Of a DNA stretch of 64,000 bases, positions 18,026 through 27,826 are shown piece by piece. The translations under genes were made by a program, and so were the position numbers. Location of the stretch: NCBI GenBank assembly GCA_016926255.1, contig JAFGOY010000067.1:1-64000 (forward strand), in the 5' to 3' direction. Source of the stretch: Anaerolineae bacterium (GTDB taxonomy: Bacteria; Chloroflexota; Anaerolineae; Aggregatilineales; UBA3940). Numbering within the stretch: the first letter of the stretch is position 1; each line of letters opens with the position of its first letter. The notes beneath the pieces are model-generated. The model had not been told where the DNA came from and searched no databases. It was given only the letters and a program-made list of their open reading frames with translations.

Positions 18026-20605
18026 GTGGCAGACAGGAAAAAGGACAAGACCGTTGTTGATACGCAGCGCCCCGATCTCGAAAACCCGATCGAGCTGAGC
18101 GACAACGCGCGGATCGTGCTGGAGAAGCGCTATCTGCGCAAAGGTCCCGATGGCAAGCCAAGCGAGACGCCGGAAGAGATGTTCTGGCGCGTCGCCTGGC
18201 ATATCGCCGGGTCCGAGTCGAAGCACAACGGCGATCACAGCGCCGTTGCCCGCCGCTTTTACGATCTGCTCACCGGGAAGCGCTTCTTCCCCAACTCGCC
18301 GACCTTTACCGGCGCAGGAACCCCCCTCGGACAGCTCGCTGCCTGCTTCGTGCTGGCCATCGACGACGACATGGGCCGCTCGCCGGAGGGCATCTTCCAG
18401 ACGCTTCGCAACGCGGCGCTGATCCAGCAGACGGGCGGTGGCAACGGGTTCAGCTTCAGCCGCCTGCGGCCAAAAGGGGCGCGGGTCTCGTCGAGCAACG
18501 GCGAAGCGACGGGGCCGGTCGGCTTCCTGCGCGTCTACGATCAGGCATTCGGTGAGATCGCCCAGGGCGGCACGCGCCGGGGGGCGAACATGGGCGTCCT
18601 GCGCGTCGATCATCCCGACATCCGCGAGTTCGTCACCTGTAAGACGAGCGAGGATGCGATCACCAATTTCAATATTTCGGTGGCGATCACCGACGCTTTC
18701 ATGCAGGCGGTCAAAAGCGATGCCAAGTACGATCTGGTCAGCCCGCACGACGGCTCAGTCTGGGAAACCGTCCGTGCCCGCGACATTTTCGAGCGGATCG
18801 TCCACCATGCCCACCACAACGGCGAGCCGGGCCTGCTTTTCGTCGACGCGGCCAACCGTGACAATCCCGTCCCGCAGTTGTACGACCTCGAAGCGACGAA
18901 TCCCTGCGGCGAACAGTGGTTAGGCCCTTACGAGAACTGCTGCCTGGGATCGATCAACCTTGCCAAACACATCACACCGGATGGCAAAATCGACTGGGAG
19001 GGACTGCGGCAGACCGTCGAACTTTCGACTCGATTCCTTGATGATGTAGTCGATGCAAACGCCTACGTCCCCGCCGTCCCGCAGCTCGAAGAGGCCGCCC
19101 ACCGCGTCCGGCGGCTGGGCCTGGGGATCATGGGGCTGGCCGACCTGATGTATCACCTGGGTGTGCGCTACGGTTCGGAAGAAGGGCAGGAGTTCGCCGC
19201 GCAGGTGATGGAATTTGTCCACTACCACGCGATGCGCACGAGCGTCGATCTGGCCGAGCAGCGCGGGGCGTTCCCTGCCATCGAAGGCAGCCTGTTCGAT
19301 CCCGCCGACCTGAAGTGGGAGCCGCCCACCCCGATCAGCCCCTATACCCGCGATTGGGGCCGCCCCGATGTCGACTGGCAGGCGCTTCGTGATGGAATCA
19401 AAAAGCACGGCATCCGCAACGGCGCGCATACCACCATCGCCCCGACCGGGACGATCAGCACCGTTGCGGGCGTCGAAGGCTACGGCTGCGAGCCGGTCTT
19501 CGCGCTGGCCTACGTCCGCTATTTCGACGACAGCGGCGTACGCCGCGAATTACAGTACACCAGCCCGCTCTTCGAAAAGGCGCTCACCGAAGCGGGAGTC
19601 GACGAGACGGCCCGGCGGAAGATCGTCGAGAAGGTCAACCAGAGCGGCACCTGCCAGGGGATCGCCGAAATCCCGGCGGAGGTGCAGCACACATTCGTCG
19701 TTTCCTCCGATATTTCCGCCGGGGAACACGTCAGGATGCAGGCGGCGCTCCAGCGCTTCGTCTCGAACTCGATCTCGAAGACCTGCAACCTGCCTGCCGG
19801 ATCGACCGAGGAGGATGTCGCAAAGACATTCCAGCTTGCCTGGGAGCTTGGCTGCAAGGGCCTGACGGTCTATGTCGCCGGGTCGCGGGACAAGGTGGTA
19901 TTGGAGACGAGCGATACGGCGAAATCACGCGAGGAAGAAAAACCCGTCGCCGATCCGGTGGCCACCGTGCCGGTGGTGGTGATGGACACCATCGTCGAGG
20001 AGCCGGTGACCCAACCGCATCTGGTGCAGAAAACCGAACCGACGAAGGTGGCGATCAGCCCCGGCCTGCTGCCGCTGTTCGGGCAGGAGGCGAAGAAGCC
20101 GCGCGGCCATAAGCTGCCCGGCTACACCTACCGGATCAAGACGCCGCTGGGGACGACCTTCATCACGGTCAACGAGAATGGGGGCAGCGAACCCTTCGAA
20201 GTGTTCATCCATACCTCGAAGGCAGGCAGCGAGACCGCCGCCGTCAGCGAGGCGATTGGCCGCCTGATCAGCCACATCCTGCGCCTGCGGTCGCCAGTGC
20301 CGCCGCACGAGCGGGTCACCGAGATCGTCCGGCAGTTGGAGGGGATCGGCGGTGGGCGGAGCCTGGGCCTCGGCCCGAACCGGGTGCGCTCGCTGCCCGA
20401 CGGAGTCGCCCAGACACTGGCTGAATATTTAGATGATCGCCACTCCGGGGAGAAGAAACAAGCTGCGGCAGACGCGCACCAGCCCGCGCCGGGCCAGATG
20501 GCCCTGATGAAGTTCGGCGACCTGTGCCCCGAATGCGGCGAAGCGGCGGTGGTCAATGAGGAGGGCTGCCGGAAGTGCTACGCGTGTGGGTACAGTGAGT
20601 GCTGA
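18026..20605 (+). CDS. nrdJ: Vitamin B12-dependent ribonucleotide reductase (class II)
   Basis: An 859-aa protein. It reduces ribonucleotides to deoxyribonucleotides with adenosylcobalamin as radical source, so it needs no oxygen. The substrate-site motif NPCGEQ holds the catalytic Asn, Cys and Glu. Other family features are [28 protein letters not shown] and [17 protein letters not shown]-type domain follows (around residues 695-790), and the last about 27 residues are a Cys-rich zinc/redox tail ([16 protein letters not shown]) thought to re-reduce the active site. The GTG start follows GAGGAG. It follows nrdR and ends at a strong terminator. Confidence 0.96.
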   Translation: MADRKKDKTVVDTQRPDLENPIELSDNARIVLEKRYLRKGPDGKPSETPEEMFWRVAWHIAGSESKHNGDHSAVARRFYDLLTGKRFFPNSPTFTGAGTPLGQLAACFVLAIDDDMGRSPEGIFQTLRNAALIQQTGGGNGFSFSRLRPKGARVSSSNGEATGPVGFLRVYDQAFGEIAQGGTRRGANMGVLRVDHPDIREFVTCKTSEDAITNFNISVAITDAFMQAVKSDAKYDLVSPHDGSVWETVRARDIFERIVHHAHHNGEPGLLFVDAANRDNPVPQLYDLEATNPCGEQWLGPYENCCLGSINLAKHITPDGKIDWEGLRQTVELSTRFLDDVVDANAYVPAVPQLEEAAHRVRRLGLGIMGLADLMYHLGVRYGSEEGQEFAAQVMEFVHYHAMRTSVDLAEQRGAFPAIEGSLFDPADLKWEPPTPISPYTRDWGRPDVDWQALRDGIKKHGIRNGAHTTIAPTGTISTVAGVEGYGCEPVFALAYVRYFDDSGVRRELQYTSPLFEKALTEAGVDETARRKIVEKVNQSGTCQGIAEIPAEVQHTFVVSSDISAGEHVRMQAALQRFVSNSISKTCNLPAGSTEEDVAKTFQLAWELGCKGLTVYVAGSRDKVVLETSDTAKSREEEKPVADPVATVPVVVMDTIVEEPVTQPHLVQKTEPTKVAISPGLLPLFGQEAKKPRGHKLPGYTYRIKTPLGTTFITVNENGGSEPFEVFIHTSKAGSETAAVSEAIGRLISHILRLRSPVPPHERVTEIVRQLEGIGGGRSLGLGPNRVRSLPDGVAQTLAEYLDDRHSGEKKQAAADAHQPAPGQMALMKFGDLCPECGEAAVVNEEGCRKCYACGYSEC

Positions 20606-20627
20606 GAGACACGAAATACCTGATAGT

Positions 20628-20662
20628 AAAACGGTCACCAATCGGTGGCCGTTTTCGTTTTT
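20628..20662 (+). terminator. Intrinsic terminator after nrdJ
   Basis: A 12-bp stem AAAACGGTCACC/GGTGGCCGTTTT (one G-U pair) with a 4-base loop, followed by CGTTTTT. It lies 23 bases after the nrdJ stop. Confidence 0.88.
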
Positions 20663-20689
20663 CGCAGCCAAACGATTTCCAGCTACAAC

Positions 20690-20852
20690 ACCCCCTTTGA
20701 CCGACCTGCGGTCGGCTGGCAACGTTCTTTGTTGCCCATTTCCCCCTGATAGGGGGCAAGTGTGCCGCGTATTTATTCGCCCCCTGGAAGGGGGAGACGG
20801 CGAACCGAAGGTTCGGCTGAGGGGGTCGGCGGCACTCTGTCATCCGGCAGGA
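20690..20852. repeat. Composite intergenic repeat region
   Basis: The CCCCCTTTGACCGACC / GGTCGGC element (20690-20720) and a CCCCTGATAGGGGGCAAG hairpin are followed by GCGAACCGAAGGTTCGGC and GGGGGTCGGCGG. Copies of both halves recur: the first at 21868-21917, the second at 23828-23862. The second half runs into TCATCCGGCA, the motif that also begins the copies of the ftsA 3' end. These are dispersed small palindromic elements. Confidence 0.65.
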
Positions 20853-20873
20853 ACAATACCAGCGCTGCCTTAT

Positions 20874-21407
20874 TTATCGACGGCGGGCGCTTTTTGGTGG
20901 CCAACTTTCATTACGATAATCCAGCAAAACCTCATCCACCAGGGCTTCGCCCTCTTTTGAAACACAGATAGCTTTGAACGCAGCCAACACGCGCTGCCAC
21001 TTTTCATGGTTAGGGTCTGGTTTATGACCGGGCTTACCCGACTTTTTCCGGGCCTCACTCTGGCTCAGCATCATATCCCGCCCCGGAATACTGATTGAAC
21101 GCGCCGATCCTTTCACCGTGCGATATTTGATCACCCATTTTTGTCCACCAATGCTGTATGGTGATAATCTGTCCAACTCATCCCGGTAATCCGGCACAAC
21201 AAATACACGATGCCCGATTTTGTATTCACCAAGCACACACAGCGACACATCATCGACAGCTTTGATCAGCGCCTCGATCTGTTCCTGCGTCGCATCATCA
21301 CGCACATAGAAAGTCGTCGTAAACGGAACATCCTTCAGGCGGTCGTAGAAAGTCAGTTGAACAGGTATCGCACGTGGCAATTCCCGGCCCAGCGAATTAT
21401 CAGTCAT
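20874..21407 (-). CDS. Hypothetical protein
   Basis: A 177-aa soluble, basic protein with no family I recognise. The first half has strands around IPVQLTFYDRLKDVPFTTTFYV and a helix ATQEQIEALIKAV. The C-terminal part is Lys-rich (ARKKSGKPGHKPDPNHEKW) and ends in a basic tail. AGAGGAA lies about 10 bases before the ATG. The DUF559 nuclease-like gene lies just upstream and ends 7 bases before this start, so the two probably share a transcript. Confidence 0.65.
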   Translation of the reverse strand: MTDNSLGRELPRAIPVQLTFYDRLKDVPFTTTFYVRDDATQEQIEALIKAVDDVSLCVLGEYKIGHRVFVVPDYRDELDRLSPYSIGGQKWVIKYRTVKGSARSISIPGRDMMLSQSEARKKSGKPGHKPDPNHEKWQRVLAAFKAICVSKEGEALVDEVLLDYRNESWPPKSARRR

Positions 21408-21413
21408 ATGTCG

Positions 21414-21788
21414 CTATTCCTCTCCCGGCAGTTGATCGACACACATCTTGATCGCAGTCAAGATACCCTCCAGGTTATGCAGAACATCCTGATTTGTAAA
21501 GCGCAGCACATGGTATCCCTGTGACGTGAGCCACGCAGTACGAGCCTCGTCATAGTCAACCTGATAGTGATGCGACTCGCCATCAATCTCGATGATCAAG
21601 CCGTATTTCGCGCAATAGAAATCTACGATGTAATGTCCGATGGGATGCTGACGCCGGAAATGCAGTTCGAAAAATCGCCGTTTACACAGTCGATTCCAGA
21701 GTCGGCGTTCCATCGGGGTTTGTAACTGGCGAAGCTCTCTTGCATTCTGCTTGATTGGTGGATTGACCCGGTGTAGTTTGTCGGGCAT
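21414..21788 (-). CDS. DUF559 / Vsr-like endonuclease domain protein
   Basis: A 124-aa protein of the DUF559 family, which shares the very-short-patch-repair endonuclease fold. Typical motifs are TPMERRLWNRL, FRRQHPIGHYIVDFYCAKYGLIIEIDGESHH and GYHVLRFTNQDVL. The Asp in IVDFYC and the Glu-Asp in IEIDGESHH are the likely metal-binding residues. Biological role of the family is not settled. The ATG at 21788 has AAGGGG upstream; the frame from 21812 does not. It precedes a hypothetical gene on the same strand. Confidence 0.88.
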   Translation of the reverse strand: MPDKLHRVNPPIKQNARELRQLQTPMERRLWNRLCKRRFFELHFRRQHPIGHYIVDFYCAKYGLIIEIDGESHHYQVDYDEARTAWLTSQGYHVLRFTNQDVLHNLEGILTAIKMCVDQLPGEE

Positions 21789-21867
21789 ATCATCCCCTTG
21801 ATATTGCACCATACAATCGACTACTTAGTGAGGCACCGCGATTCGTTCTTTTGCATTGGAGTACTTA

Positions 21868-22013
21868 CCCCCTTTGACCGACCTCCGGTCGGCCATTTCC
21901 CCCTAACAGGGGGCAAGGATCAGCACAGCATATCACCTCAACACTATCAACGTTCAGCACCCTCCACCTTGAGGGGGAGGACGCAGCCGTTTTACGGCTG
22001 CAAGGTGGGGGTG
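21868..22013. repeat. Second copy of the composite intergenic repeat
   Basis: CCCCTTTGACCGACCTCCGGTCGG, then a CCCCTAACAGGGGGCAAGG hairpin, then CACCTTGAGGGGGAGGACGCAGCCG with GTTTTACGGCTGCAAGGTGGGGGTG. It matches the element at 20690-20760 and separates the DUF559 gene from the zinc-ribbon gene. Confidence 0.6.
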
Positions 22014-22059
22014 AAAACGTCTCGGTTTTCAAACAGAGGATTGAGGCAATAGTCCTACC

Positions 22060-22095
22060 TCAACCATCCGGCAATAATCGCCCGAAGAAGTCGCT
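22060..22095 (-). repeat. Short copy of the ftsA 3' end
   Basis: On the minus strand this reads SDFFGRLLPDG then a stop, matching the last 11 residues of ftsA (GDFFGRLLPDD). The match to 23868-23903 is about 33 of 39 bases. It is followed by unrelated sequence. Confidence 0.6.
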
Positions 22096-22108
22096 ATACA
22101 ATTCAGCC

Positions 22109-22648
22109 TCAAAACATCAATAAGTCGGAGACCAATATATTGAATGAGCCAATAACAATAGCGACTGTGCCACCTCTGGCATTCCCGATCAAAGCCGCAA
22201 CGCCACATAGAATGCCTACCGCAGCCAGTGGCAGACCGCCAGCAAACAATGCAATGAGACTGATGATAATTCCAAGTGTGGCAAGTGTTTTTTCTCCCTG
22301 CGTGGGGCTGTCATCACTATTGACTACCGATACAGACTCTTTTCCCTCGCCTGCTGCTAGCTGATGTCCACAGTGTTTACAAACCAAATCTTCTGCGGAG
22401 AGAATCGCACTGCAATTTGGGCATTTCTTAGTTGAAATAGCCTCATTTTTGTCTGCAATTCCCTCCCCTGATCCCAACCGGTATCCACAGTGCTTACAGA
22501 TTTCATCCTCTTCAAGAACAGTCTCCCCACAGTTGGGACATTCGGAGAGTGACAGGAACATCTTCTTCCAACTGTTTTTACCACCTCCCTGACGTGGGCT
22601 TTTCCTGGTTGGGTTATTCTCATTATCGACCGGCGGCGTTGAAGTCAT
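22109..22648 (-). CDS. Double zinc-ribbon membrane protein
   Basis: A 179-aa protein. Two zinc ribbons (CPNCGETVLEEDEICKHCG and CPNCSAILSAEDLVCKHCG, each CxxC-N-CxxC) lie near residues 37-55 and 75-95. Then come two hydrophobic segments (LGIIISLIALFAGGLPLAA and GTVAIVIGSFNILVSDLLMF). The role is unknown; such proteins are common and poorly characterised. The ATG at 22648 has AAGGA 8 bases upstream and is preferred to earlier in-frame codons. Confidence 0.75.
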   Translation of the reverse strand: MTSTPPVDNENNPTRKSPRQGGGKNSWKKMFLSLSECPNCGETVLEEDEICKHCGYRLGSGEGIADKNEAISTKKCPNCSAILSAEDLVCKHCGHQLAAGEGKESVSVVNSDDSPTQGEKTLATLGIIISLIALFAGGLPLAAVGILCGVAALIGNARGGTVAIVIGSFNILVSDLLMF

Positions 22649-22974
22649 GATGGCATCCTTTTTTTGACTATATATTGAAACGGAAATCGTCCGGCAGCAT
22701 CCCGGCTGCTTCATGATCAATTCTAGCCGCATGCAGCCACAAGGCAAGTTGATCAGACCTGTTACGCACAGAGTGAGGATTTACAGCGATAAGTTGATAA
22801 GAGGAATCAGCCCCGATCAATCATCCGGCAGCAGACGACCAAAGAAATCGCCAATCGCCTTACCGATGTCGCGATCCTCGCGGCGCGGACACCATCCGTA
22901 AGCTGGTTATTTCGAGTACCGCCTGCCATACTCAGATAGTTTTGATCAGCATGCAATAGACAGGGAGGCATTAC
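22649..22974. other. Gene-free gap with an ftsA tail copy
   Basis: The 326 bases between the zinc-ribbon gene and gpmA hold no gene. The only recognisable content is the longer ftsA 3'-end copy at 22817-22889 (listed separately) and the GGGAGG site of gpmA at its right end. Confidence 0.6.
22817..22889 (-). repeat. Longer copy of the ftsA 3' end
   Basis: The minus strand encodes PRREDRDIGKAIGDFFGR then LLPDD and a stop. The last 17 residues are identical to the C-terminus of ftsA, about 1 kb away. Upstream of it the frame is lost. It is a fragment without a start of its own. Confidence 0.75.
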
Positions 22975-23730
22975 GTGTCGAAGCTTGTTCTTATTCGCCA
23001 CGGCGAAAGCGTCTGGAATAAAGAGAATCGATTTACCGGCTGGACGGACGTCGATTTAAACGATCTGGGTCTTGCCCAGGCAAAACAGGCCGGGCAGCAG
23101 CTTCTTGCAGAGGGCTTCGAGTTCGATATCGCGCTCACCTCCGTGCTCAAACGGGCGATCCGAACCTTATGGATCGTGCTGGACGAAATGGATCAGATGT
23201 GGATTCCCGTCGAACGGGACTGGCGTCTCAACGAGCGTCATTACGGCGCACTGCAAGGATTGAACAAGGCCGAGACCGCCGAAAAACATGGCGCTGAACA
23301 GGTTCATCAATGGCGGCGCAGCTATGATGTCAGGCCCCCGGCGCTCTCCCTCGATGATCCCCGCCACCCGAAATTCGACCGGCGCTATGCGCACCTGACA
23401 CCCGATCAACTGCCCGCAACCGAGTGTTTGAAGGACACACTGGCGCGCGTCATGCCGTGCTGGGAGGATACGGTAGTACCCTCGATGAAGCAGGGTGCCC
23501 GCATCGTGATCGTCGCGCATGGTAACAGCCTGCGCGCTCTGGTCAAACACCTCGATCATATTTCCGACGAAGATATCCCCGGCCTGAACATCCCGACCGG
23601 CATACCGCTGATCTACGAGTTGGACAACAAATTCGAGGCCGTTGATCGCTACTATCTGGGCAACCCGGACGAGGTCAAGGCGGCGGCTGAAGCGGTCGCC
23701 CGGCAGGCGGACATTCGCAAAGAAGAGTAA
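22975..23730 (+). CDS. gpmA: 2,3-bisphosphoglycerate-dependent phosphoglycerate mutase
   Basis: A 251-aa protein of the usual length. It interconverts 3- and 2-phosphoglycerate in glycolysis. The catalytic LIRHGES motif (His9) is at the start, the [13 protein letters not shown] loop near residue 90, and the second histidine lies in [16 protein letters not shown]. The start is GTG with GGGAGG 8 bases upstream. It has its own gap on both sides, with the ftsA gene convergent. Confidence 0.95.
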   Translation: MSKLVLIRHGESVWNKENRFTGWTDVDLNDLGLAQAKQAGQQLLAEGFEFDIALTSVLKRAIRTLWIVLDEMDQMWIPVERDWRLNERHYGALQGLNKAETAEKHGAEQVHQWRRSYDVRPPALSLDDPRHPKFDRRYAHLTPDQLPATECLKDTLARVMPCWEDTVVPSMKQGARIVIVAHGNSLRALVKHLDHISDEDIPGLNIPTGIPLIYELDNKFEAVDRYYLGNPDEVKAAAEAVARQADIRKEE

Positions 23731-23827
23731 GTGGTGACTGTTGTTCAGCCATACTCCGTACTATAAAATGCTCGAATAACACCCTCTGATCGGCACAGCA
23801 TAAATATTCACCCAATGGAAGGGAAAG

Positions 23828-23862
23828 ACGACGAACCAAAGGTTCGGTCAAGGGGGGTCGGT
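23828..23862. repeat. GAACC-GGTTC / GGGGTCGG repeat
   Basis: GACGACGAACCAAAGGTTCGG followed by GGGGGGTCGG, matching 20803-20832. It abuts the ftsA stop codon directly. Confidence 0.55.
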
Positions 23863-23867
23863 GTTAC

Positions 23868-25124
23868 TCAATCATCCGGCAATAACCGCCCAAAGAAATC
23901 GCCAATCGCCTTGCCGATATCCGGCCCTTCGCGGCGCGGGCGGCGGGGCCGCGTGCCGAGACGATCACTGCTGCCGGTATCGATCCGGTTGGCGAAGTGG
24001 AGCAGCCCCACGCCGGTCGCGTGGGCGGGGGTGTGAAGCTTGTCAGTCAGGCCGATCATATTGCCCGGTTCGGCGACCCGCGCCGGGAGGCGCATCACCT
24101 TGCTGGCAACATTGCGGATATTCGTCAGCGCCGAGGTGCCGCCGGTCAGCACCGCCCCGGCAGGCATCAGGCCATCGTAGCCGGAGCGCTTAAGGTCTTT
24201 CATCACCAGCGAGAAAATCTCCTCGACGCGCGCCTCGATGATCTGCGAGAGGTCATAGGCTAATAACTGCGTGGGCATGTCCTCGCCAAACGGCGCAACG
24301 GTGATCACCGCGTCCCGGTCGACCGTATCGGGGGCGGCGTTGCCCTCCTCGACCTTGATCCGCTCGGCCTCGACGACCGGCAGGTGCAGCACGTGGGCGA
24401 TATCGTTGGTGATGTGGTTACCGCCCACTTCGATCACGGCGGTATGCCAGACAGTCCCTTCGATAAAGACGGCAATGTCGGTCGTCCCGCCGCCGATATC
24501 GATCACGACCACGCCGGAGTTGCGCTCCGCCTCGGTCAGCACCGCCTCACCGCTGGCGAGCGGATTCAGCACAAAGCGATCAACCGCTAACCCGGCATCG
24601 GTGACGCACTTTTCGAGGTTGCGCAGCGACGACGACGCAGCGGTAATGATGTGGGCCTCGACTTCGAGGCGGTAGGCGTGGAGTCCGACCGGGTTGTGGA
24701 TGCCATCCTGCCCGTCGACGGTGAAGGTGCGCGGGATGACGTGGAGCACTTCGCGGTTGTGGGGCAGCGCGACGGCGCGGGCCGCTTCGAGCGCCCGCTC
24801 GATATCTTCATTCCCGACCACACCCTGGTTGGGGTTCAGACCAGTGACGCCCCGGCTGTTGACCGCGAGGATATGTTTACCGGCAACACTGACATAGGCC
24901 CGCCCGATCTCGTAGCCGGACGAACGCTCGGCCTGACGCTTGGAGGCCCGGACGGATTCGGCGGCGAGGGCAACGTCGACCACCATCCCCTTGTTCATCC
25001 CCTGGGCGGGTTCGATCCCCACACCGATGATCCGCACATTTTCAGAGCCGTCGATTTCGGCGACCAGGGTAACCGTTTTCGTTGTGCCGACATCGAGGCC
25101 GACAATAATGCGTTCAGTGCTCAC
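23868..25124 (-). CDS. ftsA: Cell division protein FtsA
   Basis: A 418-aa actin-like ATPase that tethers FtsZ to the membrane. Phosphate-1 motif GLDVGTTKTVTLVAE is at the start; the phosphate-2 motif VVVIDIGGGTTDIAVF lies near residue 205; the adenosine region AVLTGGTSALTNI near residue 330. The C-terminus, GKAIGDFFGRLLP, can form the amphipathic helix that binds the membrane, after an Arg/Pro linker. The GTG start at 25124 follows GGGATGAG. ftsQ lies 92 bases upstream on the same strand. ftsZ is not adjacent but about 17 kb away. Two partial copies of the 3' end lie nearby. Confidence 0.95.
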   Translation of the reverse strand: MSTERIIVGLDVGTTKTVTLVAEIDGSENVRIIGVGIEPAQGMNKGMVVDVALAAESVRASKRQAERSSGYEIGRAYVSVAGKHILAVNSRGVTGLNPNQGVVGNEDIERALEAARAVALPHNREVLHVIPRTFTVDGQDGIHNPVGLHAYRLEVEAHIITAASSSLRNLEKCVTDAGLAVDRFVLNPLASGEAVLTEAERNSGVVVIDIGGGTTDIAVFIEGTVWHTAVIEVGGNHITNDIAHVLHLPVVEAERIKVEEGNAAPDTVDRDAVITVAPFGEDMPTQLLAYDLSQIIEARVEEIFSLVMKDLKRSGYDGLMPAGAVLTGGTSALTNIRNVASKVMRLPARVAEPGNMIGLTDKLHTPAHATGVGLLHFANRIDTGSSDRLGTRPRRPRREGPDIGKAIGDFFGRLLPDD

Positions 25125-25216
25125 AATCTCATCCCAGTCCGACAGCTAAACCTATCTATAAACCGCTTCAGATAGCTCGATTCTGTATCTATCCGAAATG
25201 AATTTACGGATAGATA

Positions 25217-26038
25217 TTACTGCGCCACCCGGTAATAGGGTGCATCGGGATTGGCAACGTCGATGTAAATGGGCCGGATACCCCGCGCCAGCAGGTCATC
25301 GACAAGCTGTTCGTAGACCGCCAGTTTGTAGTCCATATCGGTGCCGATGCCGAAGTAGGCCCGCCATCCACGGCCATCCTGGTAGCCCAGGCCGCGTGAC
25401 GGCTCATAGTATAGCACGTCGATGTTGTTTCGGAGAGTCTTCAAATGCTGGGTGCCAAGCACCAGTTGGGTGTCGATGCTCAGGGCGTCCTGCTCTTTGC
25501 AGGCCGGGCCGGGGCAGAGAAAAGGAATCTCCTCACCCTCGTTGACCACCCGCACCAGCGACGGCAAATCCTGCCGCTGGAGCATCAGGTGGCCGCGCGA
25601 ATCGACCCAATAGCGTGCGCCCCCCTGCTCCCAGACAATGGCCGGGTCGCGCTCGCGGACAAGGATGATCACCCGTGCAGGCCAGCGAACGACCACTTCT
25701 GCCGAATCGATGCTGGGAGACTCGGTGACCCGCCGGGTTACCTCGACAGGATCGATCCACAGAATGTGATATCCGGCAATGCCACTCCTGGTGAATATCT
25801 CCTCTGCCGGTACGTAGCGCACCCCGCCGATCTCGGCGCGAGTCACATAAAACATCGGGTTGGTGAACAACATAACCCCTGCCCCGGCGATCACGAGGAC
25901 GATCCCCAGGCTGATCAGCCGCCAGGGGAACAATCCACGCGGGCGACGTCGGCGGGGCAGCGGGATGCGCCGCTTGCGGCGGGCCGCAGGCTCATGTGAT
26001 TCGGTGCGGCGGGGGGTGGTGATTCTCGGTCCGGTCAT
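25217..26038 (-). CDS. ftsQ: Cell division protein FtsQ/DivIB
   Basis: A 273-aa single-pass protein. The first about 38 residues are very basic (ARRKRRIPLPRRRRPRGLF), followed by a membrane helix (about 42-60) and a POTRA domain (FYVTRAEIGGVRYVPAEEIFTRSGIAGYHIL shortened here to its start and end) with the typical IDSAEVVVRWPARVIILV strand. It scaffolds the divisome outside the membrane. The placement directly before ftsA supports the name. The ATG at 26038 has only a weak Shine-Dalgarno. Confidence 0.9.
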   Translation of the reverse strand: MTGPRITTPRRTESHEPAARRKRRIPLPRRRRPRGLFPWRLISLGIVLVIAGAGVMLFTNPMFYVTRAEIGGVRYVPAEEIFTRSGIAGYHILWIDPVEVTRRVTESPSIDSAEVVVRWPARVIILVRERDPAIVWEQGGARYWVDSRGHLMLQRQDLPSLVRVVNEGEEIPFLCPGPACKEQDALSIDTQLVLGTQHLKTLRNNIDVLYYEPSRGLGYQDGRGWRAYFGIGTDMDYKLAVYEQLVDDLLARGIRPIYIDVANPDAPYYRVAQ

Positions 26039-26113
26039 TCTCGGCGATCAGCTTTCAGGTAGCAAAAAATCTGATGACAGTATACTGCAAACCATTGATC
26101 GCAGACACTTCGA

Positions 26114-27679
26114 TCAGTACCGGCAGTCATAGACAACAGTTGGCTGGCCCTGGGCATTCTGGCCGTAGGCCCCGAAGTACGGATCGTCGACGCTGCCGAT
26201 CACCGCGCAGGCGCTTTGCAGATAGTCGGCCAGCGCCGCGTCGATAGCGGTGGGTGTGACCGCGCTGCCGGTCGCCCCATCCTCGACGACGATCTCGATT
26301 CCGAGGTCGTCTATCAACCGCCCGATCTCCGCCGCGTCGAGCGGACCGCACAGGTCAGCCGGGCCGCACTCGTGGAAAACCTGATCGGACGTGAAAGTAT
26401 TCGAGTTGTGCAGCGCGGGCCAGAGCGTCACGTCGGCGAGGACATGGGTATCGTCGGGCACCATCTCGGCGACCCGCCCCTGGTACTGATCGACATCCCT
26501 GGGAGCGAATTTAAGGGTCAGCCAGACCTGCGCACCCAGGTTGGCGATCAGCACCGGGCCGATCACGATCAGCGCCAGCGCCGATGGACTGGCAGGCAGT
26601 TTTCTATCAGAAAACCATTTTGCTGCGGCAGCGACCGCTGCCCCAGACATCAGCGCCAGGAGCGAGTTCCACAGGATGCCATAGTACGGATTCTTATGAG
26701 CCATCGCCAGCGCGAAGGCGATCACCGACAGGCCCCAGAAGGCCAGCAGCAGGCGGTCGCTCTCGGAGCGGCGGACGGCGGCAAAAACCAACCCGGCCAC
26801 CATATAAGCCGACAGCACAATCACCGACCGGTTCATGCTGGTGAAGTAAGTCGTAGCGAACAGGTTCAACTGGTCGACGAGCCGGGTGCCAATACTCCCG
26901 GTAGCCAGCGAGTTGACCTGGTTGGTGTGGGCCATGTGCGCCAGCGCGATCTCAGGATCGGGGAGCAGGTGGACACCAATGAACGCCCCTACCCCGATCA
27001 GCCCGGCCAGCCCGCAAAGCAGAATACCGATGCGCCCCTCGCGGGTGCGGTAGTGAACCCAGACGATCAGCGCGGCGGTCGGCAGGCCGAACCAGACCAC
27101 GTTAGGGTGAATATCAAGCGACACGGCCATCAACAGGCCGATCAGCGCAAACTTCCAGCGGGCGGGATCATCGCGGAGGGTCAGGGCAAAATAGAACAGT
27201 CCCATCCCGGCAGCGATCACCCAGAGTTCTTCGCGCCCGATATGGCTGGCGTAAAAGATGTTGTTACCGATGGCATACAACAGCCCACCGATTATCCCAA
27301 CAGACTCGTCGTAGAGTTTTTTCCCGACCAGATAGGTGAAGAACACACCGATCAGCCAGCCGAGCGTTGAGAAGAGACGTCCGGCAACAAGTCGATAGCC
27401 GAACAGTTCGAGCCACAGCCCTTTTAGCAACTGGTAAAGCCGCCCCTGTGAGGTGAAGTTCTCCCGATAGTAGCCGATCCCGTCGAGGTGATCGACGCCG
27501 AAGCGCCCCTCGTGCATCACGTTGTAGCTGAGGGCGATGTGATTCACCTCGTCGTAATGCGGCGCGGGATAATCGGCCAGCCCCCAGAGGTTGACCACGA
27601 GGAAAACGATCAGTATGCCCAGCGCGGCAATTCGCATCTGCCGGTTTGGAACGGAATCGTTGTTGGCGTTAGCTGTCAT
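26114..27679 (-). CDS. GT-C glycosyltransferase (GT39/PMT-like)
   Basis: A 521-aa polytopic protein with about ten membrane helices. After the first helix comes the PMT-like catalytic acid pair in YPAPHYDEVNH. A short extracytoplasmic domain forms the last about 110 residues. These enzymes use polyprenyl-phosphate sugars to glycosylate proteins or polymers outside the membrane. It is a distant paralog of 31986-33542, sharing the PDPE(I/L)A and HKNPYYGILWN / FKPSYYAVLWH regions. ATG 27679 is chosen over the TTG at 27688; neither has a clear Shine-Dalgarno. Confidence 0.82.
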   Translation of the reverse strand: MTANANNDSVPNRQMRIAALGILIVFLVVNLWGLADYPAPHYDEVNHIALSYNVMHEGRFGVDHLDGIGYYRENFTSQGRLYQLLKGLWLELFGYRLVAGRLFSTLGWLIGVFFTYLVGKKLYDESVGIIGGLLYAIGNNIFYASHIGREELWVIAAGMGLFYFALTLRDDPARWKFALIGLLMAVSLDIHPNVVWFGLPTAALIVWVHYRTREGRIGILLCGLAGLIGVGAFIGVHLLPDPEIALAHMAHTNQVNSLATGSIGTRLVDQLNLFATTYFTSMNRSVIVLSAYMVAGLVFAAVRRSESDRLLLAFWGLSVIAFALAMAHKNPYYGILWNSLLALMSGAAVAAAAKWFSDRKLPASPSALALIVIGPVLIANLGAQVWLTLKFAPRDVDQYQGRVAEMVPDDTHVLADVTLWPALHNSNTFTSDQVFHECGPADLCGPLDAAEIGRLIDDLGIEIVVEDGATGSAVTPTAIDAALADYLQSACAVIGSVDDPYFGAYGQNAQGQPTVVYDCRY

Positions 27680-27782
27680 AATGGGCAATTATGCATTACT
27701 TTACACGGCACACCCAAAATTGAGTTATGCAGCTTCAGTTCGTCGGCAAACAGCGCGGCGGCTATAATGTCACCGCAAAAAT

Positions 27783-27810
27783 CGTATATACTGTGTATAC
27801 AGGATATACG
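27783..27810. promoter_or_regulatory. Palindromic operator upstream of the toxin-antitoxin pair
   Basis: CGTATAT (27783-27789) and ATATACG (27804-27810) are perfect inverted arms around a TGTATACA core. The site lies 16 bases before the antitoxin ATG and overlaps the expected promoter, so it is the likely autoregulatory site of the AbrB-like antitoxin. Confidence 0.6.
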
Positions 27811-27826
27811 TACTTTTGGAGGAAAT

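Noticed and set aside
20690-23862. Insertion sequences as a source of the repeats
   Set aside because: No transposase gene, terminal inverted repeats or target duplications are seen; units are too short.
26216-27370. 384-aa plus-strand reading frame
   Set aside because: It is antisense to the GT-C gene, rich in Gln/Arg/Asp as expected for a shadow, and has no family features.
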